Positions 22,401-34,400 of a DNA stretch of 64,000 bases are shown here, one piece after another. The stretch comes from Eumeta japonica (Eukaryota > Arthropoda > Insecta > Lepidoptera > Psychidae): positions 1-64,000 of the forward strand of contig BGZK01001550.1 of assembly GCA_005406025.1 (NCBI GenBank), in the 5' to 3' direction. A program made the position numbers and the translations under genes. The notes beneath the pieces are model-generated. The model made no database searches. It saw nothing but the letters and a program-made list of their open reading frames with translations, and was not told where the DNA came from. Numbering within the stretch: position 1 is the stretch's first letter; each line of letters starts with the position of its first letter.

Positions 22401-25400
22401 GTATGGCTTATTTTTGTTTACTATTTTACGTCTCATGTTCATGTATAATAGCATTGTAAACACTTTCGTATTTTGCTGTGATTTGTACTTACGTGAACAC
22501 TTACGGATCATTTACAGATATTCAGCAAATATTCATTTACATATTTTGCATCGTAAGGAAATTTTAGCTTACACATACACATTGTAATTATATATTTTTT
22601 TAAGAATGTGTTATTTTTGTTATTTAACAAAATATTCTTTTAATTCTAATTAGATATATTTGAATGAAAAGATTATTAAATCCCTAGAAAAAACAACAAA
22701 GATTATTTTTAATAAAGAATACAGAGATGAATAAATTATCATTTTAAAGGTAATAAATACTATATATATATATATATATACATACATATACATATACATG
22801 TACATGTTTAACAAGTAAATGCCATCTTAATGTAAGGTCAACTTTCGAGGTCAAAACATACCTAATATAGCTTATCAAGGCCATCATAAAAATAGTATTT
22901 ACTAATTGATACCTTATATTAACTAACAACAAATATAAATACTTTCATTTGTACTTTCCAAAGTATCAGTTCCCAAAAAATAATACTTTAGTATTATAGT
23001 ACTTGTAATTTTATTCAAAGACTAACTTTGTCCACGTCTGCACGTGTAGAAGTATCATGAAATCAAGATCCCTATTGCTATCCCGGCCCTGCCCTTGATG
23101 ACGATTTTTTTCATATTGATTCCGATCGTGGTCCCTTTTTTGATTCGGGTTATGATCTAAAAAGATTCCAATTCCGTTATCAATTCCGATCCTGCATTAA
23201 ATTTTTGATTTCAGTATTGCTTCTCGTTTTGATTCATTTGAGTCATTCTTTTGATTCTAATTTTGAACCGACACTTGTTTTGACCTTGGCCCCATTCTAA
23301 ATTTCAATCCTGGTCCCACTTTTAATTGTATTTCTCATCCTGTCCTGTGTGCAACTTCGATTTTGCTACTGCTCACAGTTCTGATTCAGGAAAAGACGTA
23401 ACAAGCCCTAGTAGTATGAAAATAAAATATGGATATATTACTTGGAGATAGTGTAACTTCCTATGAATGGTAGAATTTTTCGAGTCTTTAATGGCAGAAG
23501 TATGGAAATGAATTCAATTTTTTTTTCAAAAGCTTCTCTTTTGCTCACACAACATATAGCTAATTTCGTAGTAAGTAAATAAATAGTGTAGGCATACAAA
23601 AAATGTACAAGATACACATTGCGCTTTCGATTCTCTATAAAACATTTCAACCTATATTTCCCTCTTGTAGTGCTACTTTTCCAAAAATTATACATGTCAT
23701 TATTTTTCATTTCTGTTAAGCAGATAAAATTTAAGTTTTCTTGTCAATAGCTTCAGCTATTTCATTTTTTTCATTTTCATCCCATTATTTCACCCTTCTT
23801 AAGGTGCAATGCATGCCATTTTTTATTAATAATAATTAGCCCAAATATAATTTTTGTCATAATGGCTTCAACAGTTTAGATTTTCCACTATGTATTTTTT
23901 TCTTTATTTCTAAAGTAACTAAAATGTTGAGTTTGGCTTCTAACTTCAACGGTTTGAATTTTTTATACAGCCGTATTTTACCGTTTCCACCCCCTTAGGG
24001 GTTGAATTTCTAAAAAACATTTCTTAGTGCTCCCCTACATTATAACAGGAATTTCCAAAAAAAAATTGTTTGTAGTTGGTTCACTCAGTAGTTTATACTG
24101 TCCATTTATATGTCAGTCAGTCAGTGTACTCTTTTATATGTATATAAATTAACTGTATTTAAATATTGCCATAATGGTCTTGCTTGATAGGCCTTAAGAA
24201 AACTAATTTATTAATTTCTAAGAAATTAGGCAAAAGTTTAAAGGCAACTTTCTCAGATCTGCTCATTCAAACATTTTGTGTTTATTACAACTTACACTAA
24301 GTTAAAAGTCCCATTAATATTAATGTCAAAATAATATCTAGTCAGTTAATAATCTTTTTAAAGTAAAGATAGAATGCTCAAAATCGACACTGTATACCTA
24401 TGAAATAAAGGTAGCATAATGATATGTAAATTGACAAGCATTAACTTAATAAAATCAAAAAAATAACATTAAATTAAAAAAAGACACAGATTAAAAAAAA
24501 CATAAAACTATGATAAAAGGTTTTATTTACTAAAGAAAGCACATGAACAATTTCCTTTCATATTGATAACTCAAAGCCACTCCATTTATTCATAGCACAG
24601 ATTGTGTGAAAGGTAATATGGGAGACCTTGACCATTATTTCAATTTATTTCTATTAGAGTTTGTTATTTAATTATTTTATTTCATAATTCCCACAGAAAT
24701 TATTTCCTTTCATAATATAGAGAATAAATATTTCTATTTAAACAAAAAAAGTACAATTTAAATGTCCTGTCTAAAAATTTCATTCTTATAAAAAATTAAC
24801 TTTAGGTAGAGATTACTATTACTATATTATTTACTAGAGAAAGTGTGTTGTTTAACGAGTTCCTATGACATTATAAAAAAAAAGTATGTAAATCCAAAAA
24901 TTTATATTTGTTTTTCCAAATTGACTTGGAAATTAACTTTAGAAAAAAAAATTGATTTTTTTTTTCCGAAGTTATATTTGCTCATAGCTTTGCCTGCATG
25001 AGCCAAGTTATTAAAATTTAGTATTAACATGTAAAGTTATTGTGTATGTACTATATATGTCTTCACCTGAAAATATATAGGTTTAGATTTTGGGAGCAAA
25101 TAATTGGTCATAGATAGGCCAAAGATAGCCAACTTGGGAAAAATCATCTCTCCAATAAATTGTATTTAATCTTTGTTGTATTGAAATTTGATCCTTACAG
25201 TCTAGCATAAGATTTACAACCAAAAGACATTTTAAATAAAGGAAAAACCTTCTGGCTGACTTTTGACTTATTTATATATTTTGGCTTATATTTATTTATT
25301 TTCTATATTACATTCTGTTACCATAACATGCATAGTAAGTGGTGGAGTAGATAAGTTTTTTAGCAGGATTTGGTCAATTTTTGTCATCAAACTCATGGGA

Positions 25401-28400
25401 AATAACCGATATACTAACAGTGATGAATGTTGTAACTCATTGAAATCACCTGTACCTTCTACCTATAAAGCTAGTGATTGATGACATTACTATACATACA
25501 GAGGTGAACTAGCAGTTTTGACCACCCTTAGCCATGTAGTATGAGCTGCCCCCATCTCCATTTACTACAGTTTCATGTTCCAATCAGTATTTTTTGCCAT
25601 GATTAGCCACCAATAATATCTGGCCATCTTAGGCTTGGGTTTAGTTGGCCTTAAAGAAAATACAACTCTGCATACATACTGCTTTATTCTTTATTAAGAT
25701 TACTTCCATTAAGCACTGAAATAATACATCAATATAGAGCACTATTTAAATATGTTAGGGTTAATCATTGATGAAATAAGTATGGTTGGTGTTGAAGTAC
25801 TCGAAATGACTCAAGATTAAAGCAAATTGGAGATTTCAATACTACATTTACTGATAGTAATGTTATTTTTATTGGAAATCTATATCAATTGCTATGTTTT
25901 GAGCTATTTCAATTTACAATTAGAATAGCTTTGTTCCAAGCAGCTGAAGCAGGGAATCATTGAATGTCCTATTTTGTTGCTTTCAATTTTATGAATTAAA
26001 TCAAGTTACACAGTAGGCAAACAAAAATTGTTTTTAATATTGAAATAATAACTCGGAGTGTGAACAATTTTTGTTGGAATTGTGATTTTGTACAACGAAA
26101 GTAGCAAAATGTCCACATGGAATTAGATTATTTGATACAAATGGTTGTCCTACATTTTCAAAACTGCTGAACACTAGTTTTCTATGATAAGTTTTCAAAG
26201 GTCTATTTGATACCCACACAGTAGAAGCCAGAAGTGCAGGGCATTACATTTTTCAAGATTAAATAATAGATAACACTTTTAACATATTGTTAAATAAATT
26301 GAGAAATTTGAGAAGACATTGTTTAACTACAATTTTTGAAAGAACTTTAAATATTTGGTGTCAAAAAGCTTAAAATTCAAATAATAATACAATGTGAATA
26401 TATACATACAGTACAACACACAAAATTCTGCACTCTGAATTGCCTATGAATGATGCTGCCCGACTTTTCTTTGTTTCCCCCGTCTTTTATGCCATTGCGA
26501 AACTTTTATGACTAAATTTACAGCGGCAGAGTTTGGTCTGTTGTACTGTACATATTTGTTTTTGAATTTCTTGAATTTGAAGGTGGGAAGTTTCGGTGTT
26601 AGCCTAAAGGGTTATTCATTTTCCAAATTTTTGTTATGAATTTGGAAGTTAATAATCAATTTTTAATACATTGTTTCAGGTTCAATCGCGTCATCAGGAG
26701 GACAATGGACTCGAGCACCTCCAGCACCACCGCCAGGTGTTGGTACTGTGGCTTCTGTGGGCTCAGTAGGAGTAGTCAATGCAGGAGTAGCACTAGGTGG
26801 CGCGACAGGAGGGAGGGGTCGTAGAGCCACCACACAGAGGCATTCTCCAGCAGGCATGCAGATGCCACATGCAGGATTATCTGCAGCTGCTATGCAGGCT
26901 CTAAGTAATGGATGGAATATACCTGGCGCATTGACTCAAGCCCAAACGCAACAAGTTTTAAGGCTAGCACAGGTTAGTGTTGGGATGGCATTCATATATT
27001 ATAAATAGAATTTTAGACGTTATATATAAATATCTAAATGAAAAACATTCTGCTGTTAGTTTGAGATTTATAGAAGAGGGGCAAAGCATTTTCTTTATAA
27101 TTTTTGTTTATTTCTTTTACTAGCTGTTCCTAAGGCTCCATACATGTGGAATACAGAATTATTGTTGTTTAAGTTCTTTTATAAATAAAGTGTAATTTCA
27201 CTTAAAAAATATATTAATTATAAGAACCACAATAAAAAGACAAATTTTTTTAGTTTAAACATACTTTTAGTTATTTTATGATTTCCGTCTATTATTTCTT
27301 TTCTTATTAAAAAAAATTATTTTATTTATATCAAGGCCTCTTTGTATAATTTTTTATTGGGCGCAAGTCGGTTCCCTGCTGTTGACAGCTGTGTTATTTT
27401 AAAGACAAAAATACTTGTTTTGGATCATCCTTAGATGATCCAAAACAAACAGTAGACATACTGTTTTGTGGGTGTTTTTAAGATGCACAATTATATAGCA
27501 CATTAATTTGATATATTTCTTATGACTTACCGCTAACCATTTAAGTGCCTTAAAAGCACTTTTTTCCAACTTGATTCACATTATCGTCCCTATTGAAAAT
27601 GTATTCAAGTAAACTTTTCTATTTATACCAATTAATATTTTACACATTTCATTTATTTGCTTTATGCTGAATGTTGTAAATGATTACATTTTAAGATGGC
27701 TTCAATGCAATTTTTTAATTTTTTCCATTTAATGCTGAACATTAGTAATTTAAAAAAAATAAATGTATGTAAACTTGTTAGTAAACATCATTAATATATC
27801 AATGATAATTTGCACATTAAAAAAATTCTGGTTCTAATTTTATCGATGTAACTCACTTAGAGGTGTTCCACCTACATGGGATGGAGCCCGAACAACTATT
27901 AAAAGAAGGATGTGGACTGCAAATTTCATTTTAAAAGTGACTTTGTTAAATGTCGGTTTAAAAGGAGATGGTGGAAGAGGCTCCTAGATAGAAGATTAAC
28001 ATAACTTTTTTGTTTGTGAATATTAAAACAATATTAAATATTATGGGAAGCTTGCTGCAATACGTCAATGAAAAACCTCATTTAAATCGGTTAAATAATT
28101 TTTGAGAATAGCATACACAAACACAGAAACACAAAAATTCTACAAACTATTTTTTTGGCCTCAGTAACATAAGCGCAAATTGATTTTTGGTAAAAAATAT
28201 TATACAGACACTTTCCTTATAATATTATAATATGTATAGATTACATTTTGAGAAGAACAAGATTTAGTGTCTAGATTTGAATGAACCACATAATTGAAAT
28301 ATTAACTTGGCATATCTAGGTTTACTTACAAAGTCTGCTTTATGCAAGAAAATAATTTGAATTAGTAGGTATTAAATAATAGTGATCAACATAACACTAA

Positions 28401-31400
28401 ATAAAATTATTCACATGACATTCAATTGCACAGTCACAATTTAATTTCATATGTTCTATATGTTTTGAATAAGGTTATAGGGACCTTACACAAAATTTAT
28501 CATTACATAATTCTTAAATCATTATTAAATAAATATTTGGGGAAATAGGGTATTACAAAAATTCCAGTTATTTTGAAGACTAATATCCGTGAACACAACC
28601 AGTTCAAATTTTTATTGAGTTGTTTCTTATTAAACAGCTATCCTGAAAAATCTTACTCATTCTACATGAAGTAGAACAGATTTTTCTACCAGTGATAAAT
28701 ACATAAAATGTAATGATGTACTTTGAATATAATGTTATGATTTATGAAATAAATATTTGGAATTTAAATTTTAGATAACAATTTTTAGTACAAATCCAGT
28801 TTCTTTTAGGATTCTATATAAAATTAACTAAAATTTCATTCTTTTACTTCAATATTTTCAAAATTTCAATACTCAATTTTATTTATTTCTTCTGCAAATA
28901 ATTACAATATATTGCACCTTTTTATATTGTTCGTCAGTAGCCAAAACAGCTAAAGTCGAAAAACATTTTTTAAATACAAATTGTGCTGCAAATGTTTTAG
29001 AATGTTATAATAAATACATTTTTATTTGTTATTATAGATTATTGTAAAAGATTTCATGTTTTATATTAATGGACATTTATTACAATAATTGCAATGTTTA
29101 TTTTAAGAACAGTTTGTAATGAAATGTTAGTGTGAATGTGGCTTGCTGTGTTGTGTGTAGGCGCAAGCGCAGGCGCAGGCGCAGGCAGCACAACAAGCAC
29201 AGGCGGTAGCGCGGTATAGTAACGCCATAGCAGCCACCGTTGGTATGCCGCAGCATAGGGGTAACCACCAACGAGCCGCCGCCGCGCAGGTAAGCGGACA
29301 TAGCATCATGTGGTCTGCTTGTAATGATTAGTTAGAAGATAGTATCTACATCAAAAAGTGTTACCAGAAAATGAATCATGGAGGATATTTTTTTTTCTAA
29401 CATACAGCGGTCTTTTGCTGAACATAAATTTCTCGTTGGCCAGATGCTTAAGTTTCGGTCCAGTGTAGTCCACCTATCTCTGCCCCGGCTGGATCTTCTA
29501 TTAGTTAGGCTAAAAGATGGTAGTGTTTGAGGCTCTGTTTTAGATTGAGTAATTTCATTGGAAAGTATACTGATTTCTTTGCATAAAAAAAAATTAAAAA
29601 CTATGTTCATATAAAAAATTGCAGAATAACCTCTTATAAATAACGGAATAAGACTTCATTGTTTATATCAGAAATATGAACATGTTTTCTTTACAAAATT
29701 TGTGTTTTGGTTGTTATGACTATATTCTTAATATAGCATCTTATTTTTTGCTTTACCCTTAATAAAACATATATATGACCTTGTATATAATTTAGGATGA
29801 CATTTATGATTGCTAACATTTGAGAATTTTTCTATACACAATCAATCACAGGTATACATATGTATGTATGGGATCATTCAGGTCTGTCTTCTCTTAGTGA
29901 TCATATAGTACATAAACCATTGAAGAGTGACCAGAGAAAATGTTCTGTTTTGATTTTCATTTCAGAGTGTAGTTGAATATGTTATAGATTTTGTTTCATT
30001 GTTAATTTTTATTTTGTATTAATCCTGGATTTTTCAATTGTGGCATGGTAAAGTTTTTAATTTCTCAAAAATTTAAATCGTTTGAATAATTCATCACAAA
30101 AGAAAAATGTGCTTTTGATCCCATGATATCATATCATTGTTCAGTACTTGGACGACCGAGCCTCGTTCTGTTAGGTATAAATTAATAAAATTAAACTCGA
30201 TTCTTGTTTTTTTAAGGTCAATCTGTTCAAGTGGCACATATTCGAGAACTTTTAAACTATCAAAAAATAACAGGAATTGCTATTTTGCTATCATTGTATA
30301 TAAATTAAATTACTTAATGAAAGAATTAAGGAAAAGTAATAAATGTATATACTGTATGGAATTAATCATACATTTTTCTGCAAATATTCATAATCTCCTT
30401 TTTTAAAACAACTTTGCCAAAGAAACCATAACAAAAATATATTATTAAAATTATTGTTAGTATTAAAAATACATATTACTGTATTCCAAAGTTTTAATTT
30501 TGAATAATTGTTAAATATGGGAGTCAAAGGAGATATATAAAACTATTTACTAAATAAAATCATTAAGAATATCAATATTGGCTAATGAATATATAATGTG
30601 TTGCAAAATTAAAAAAAAAATAAAAAGGAAAAAGCTTAATTAAAATTCCTATAATTCTAGAGCAATGAGAATTTTTTTTTTGTATTTTTAAGTCTATATG
30701 AAAATAGGTTAAAATAGTTGAATGAAAAATAGAAGGATAAAAGTGTTGGTGGCCAAACGATTAAGGGTGTGTTGAACCAGAAAATATCAGGTTTGAGTCC
30801 TTAGTACGTCCTTCATACTATCATGATAACAGTTATTCAGTCTCAATCTAAGTGTGCTAATGTAGAAAGCCAAACTTCTTAATCTAAGGTAAAGATATTG
30901 TGGAAGGGTGTGATAAGTGTGGTGATTAATAACTGACAAAAAAATACAGACTATCGAATAGGTACAGTTATAAATTACTTCACATAAATTATAAGATTTT
31001 TGAGAGCCCCCGTCGCAAGTGGTCGCACGTAAACGAGAACAGAACTTTTATAATTTTGGTTTGTTCAAAATACTTTAAATATTGGACAAAACAAAAGACA
31101 TAAACCTTTTCAGTTTTTTCATATTTCGGATTTGACGTCACAAAGCTTTTGACCTGCTCCTTGTCGCGCATTGTCACATTTCTTTGACCGAAAAACGTGT
31201 GACATAATTTATGGATGGCCACTTATTGCAATTACTATTAATTAATCACCTGTCCAATTTTAATTTCACATAATATATTATTTTTCTTATTTTATGCAAA
31301 GTTCTCAGATTTAACACGATTTCAACTTCATACTAGACTATTTCTGCTTTAAATAGTAGAATTGATTTCTCATATTTATACAAGTCTCTGGAAGTCTGTT

Positions 31401-34400
31401 TCAGTGTAGTACATGATTATTGTGTATTTACAGTTTTCCAACAGTGCGATGACAATGGCTATGAACCAGCAGCCCCCGCCGCCGCTCGTGGGAAGTTCTG
31501 CTAACACGACCAATATGAAGTGAGGAGCGTTTGTCTATTTTCTTTAAATGCGAACACTCACGTCTTGCCATTGTCGTGGTACTGTTTTACTTTACGATAT
31601 TACTGGTTCTATGTATAATATGATTTTGGTTCATAATTAAATATTTATTACAATAGTTTCATAAAGTAGTCTTGAAATGTAGCATCATAGAATAATAAAA
31701 CAGGATTACAGTACATTTAATACCCAGTATTTATTTAAAACTTTTTGAATCACAATTATACATAGGACTTGTAGGTTACACTTATTGGAATGTCTTGAAA
31801 ATAAAATTTTTAGTAATCCTGTAAAGCTATTGCACAACAATTGTTACTCATAAAAATTACTTACTCTTATCATTACGTCCATTAAATTTTCTAGTGTGTA
31901 TGTCATTTAACTGTGAATATTTATTTGTGATGGTTCATGCATTTACATTATATTGTTTATTGTGATGGTTGTTATAGCTAAATATGAAATAATATTGACT
32001 TGATTCTTCTCCTTTGTGACCTAAACAGTGTTGGCCCGCAAGTGAGCAGTGCGCTGAATGGCCACTCAACCTCTCACGGCGATACTCGCAAGAGGCTTAC
32101 GCCCATTCCAGAAATACCCAACAATTCTGGCAGCCATACGCCGTATAAGGTGATTGATTCTTCTTCATTATTATATATACAATAAACCATTTCTTTAAGA
32201 ATAGGATGCAACACAAAAATTATAGCTGTCAATAATACAGTTGGACACCGTATTAAATATAAAAGTAATTATTTTATAATATAAAAGAAATTGTGAAAAT
32301 CATTGCATTATGATTAGAATTGAAAGTTTTATCGTAGAAAAGAAATAAGATAGCAATACCTTATCTTTGTGTATTCAGCAATGTTTTTAAGAAATCTTTT
32401 AAATACTAAATGGCTACTAATGGCCATGTGATATGATATATTTAAACACTAGCTTTTACCAGTAACTGCGTCTGCATGAATATAAATTATTACATCCTTT
32501 GTATTGATCTCATTCTGATTATGAATACAAACCTCATCCTTGATCTACTCTTCATCTTGTTCACAAATCCGGAATTGATTCTGGTTCTGACCTCCATTGT
32601 TCCACTCTTGGTCTTTGTTCCATTCTCTATCACAATCCTACAAACATGAAAATAGTTTTGTTACCAATTATTTCTTAAATGTCTATCTCTTTGTCACACA
32701 TTACTATATCAAGTTCTATTTCAAGCTTCAAATTAGCTATGTTGATCTAATTTACTAGAAATTCTTTAGTTTGATCATGAGAGGATATTTTACCATCTTG
32801 CTCGAGAACTATATATTGAGTAAGCATATAAATATTCTGTCCTGCAAATGTAACCTCTGCAAAATTTCATTAAAATTGCTTTTACAGTTTCTCTAAAGAT
32901 ATTACAGTTAAATAAAGTATGGAATCATAATAGTATGAATTTGATTAGAAAAATGCAATGAAATACTGTGCAATGCAATACTGAGTAAAAATATTCTGTT
33001 TATTGTGAACACTATAAGAAACTAGTATAGTAGACATGTGGATTTAAATATTTTAAATAATAGGGTTACAATTAAAAAAATGGCCATACATGAAAGGTTA
33101 TTGTCAATAATTTAAACAAAGTTAAATAAATAATTAGTAGTATTTGATTTTGTTAATTGTATGTGATAAGGTCTGTAAATATACTGTTAAAATTTAATAG
33201 GCATATGAGAAAGTTTTTATGAATATTAAAAAAATGAATTTGGTGAAAAAGTACATATAGGACCGCTTCATTTAATCCAAGCCTCATTTAGCCTGTGATG
33301 TAAATAGTCACTTCCCAAAAAGTCTTATTAAAGAAGTTATAAATATTTGTTTTTTTTTTTAATATAATATAAGTAAGTGTAGTGTTGTGTTATTATTGAA
33401 GTTCTAATGTTATCAATACAACAATTTCAATGATTCTTGAAGGACAATTTTATTAATTGTGGCTGTAACATGTGGAATATTCTTTCCTGCATGAAAAATA
33501 AAAGAAATATTTAAATAATTTGATTTCATGATAATTTAATTAAGGTATCCTGAAAGGCTTTTATGTGTAATGTGTGATGCCATCAAAGAGTAAAGTGGTA
33601 GTTTTATTACTCTGCACACTAACATTTATGCATCATGAGACCAAATTTTAAACAGCATTAACAAATAAGCTTGCATGAAACAATTGATGAATGTTAGTGA
33701 TACCAAGTGGACAATTATGGTCTTTGTCTATCTCCTCGAAAATTAGCATGAATTCTGTGAATGTTTTCCAATTATTCAACAGCAGAATTTGATGTTTTGA
33801 TACTTATACCGAATGTATTTATATTTGAAAGTATACCCATGATTGAAATGAGTATGATAGCTATGCTTGATTGTAAGTAAACTTCCACTAATAATAGTAA
33901 ACTGCAGCTGTCGGTTATTAGACATCCAAGGTCTTGTGGTCTGTGAGTGTTTACAAACTTTTCACATTAATAGTGAGATCATGAAGTCTTAAGTTTTTAA
34001 TTTTCAAACACTTATGTAATTGTACTTAATTTTTGATCAATATTGTGAATTTAATCATTGTTATTTTTGTTGTGAGGATCTCTTCCTTATTCTCTCATTT
34101 ATTTGAACTTAAATCGCAGTAATTATAATTTTGACCTTATTTACCTTTCCTAATTTTAAAATTAATCTAATTTTAAATAACCAGCTGATGTCCCTTATCA
34201 ATTTCTCTATTTTATCAATTTCTATAATTGCTGCTGGAACTGTTTCATCATATGGATGACTAATTGCTGATTAGAATTATGGGATTCTGAATAGTTCATG
34301 GACTGTCAATTGTTTTAATTTTTTTTATAAATATCGTGATGCATCTTATTTACTTGGAGGTATTATTACAAGCTATAATTTATTTACATATAATACTATT

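Larger units (their letters stand above)
22401..26679. other. Gene 1 intron 1
   Basis: 4.3 kb. Holds a TA microsatellite at ~22760-22800, repeat R3 copy B, a helicase relic and a MITE, listed separately. No coding exon between the two with matching splice sites was seen. Confidence 0.7.
26973..29160. other. Gene 1 intron 2
   Basis: 2.2 kb, AT-rich, with the R1 repeat and a probable LINE tail listed separately. No extra exon seen. Confidence 0.7.
29290..31433. other. Gene 1 intron 3
   Basis: 2.1 kb. Contains a tRNA-like SINE head at 30742, a copy of the 'cgcaaatattcataatc' repeat at ~30362-30440, and at 30985-31225 a GC-richer block ('gagcccccgtcgcaagtggt') that may be another repeat. No exon seen. 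Confidence 0.6.

Noticed and set aside
29332..29610. 92-codon - strand frame (FLTNRRSSRGRDRWTTLDRNL...)
   Set aside because: Resembles possible LINE wording in another frame ('KHLANEKFMFSKRPL'), but no catalytic or terminal motif is visible, so no element is called.
30748..30800. Possible tRNA gene
   Set aside because: A- and B-box-like motifs are present but no acceptor stem or cloverleaf can be formed; more like a SINE head.
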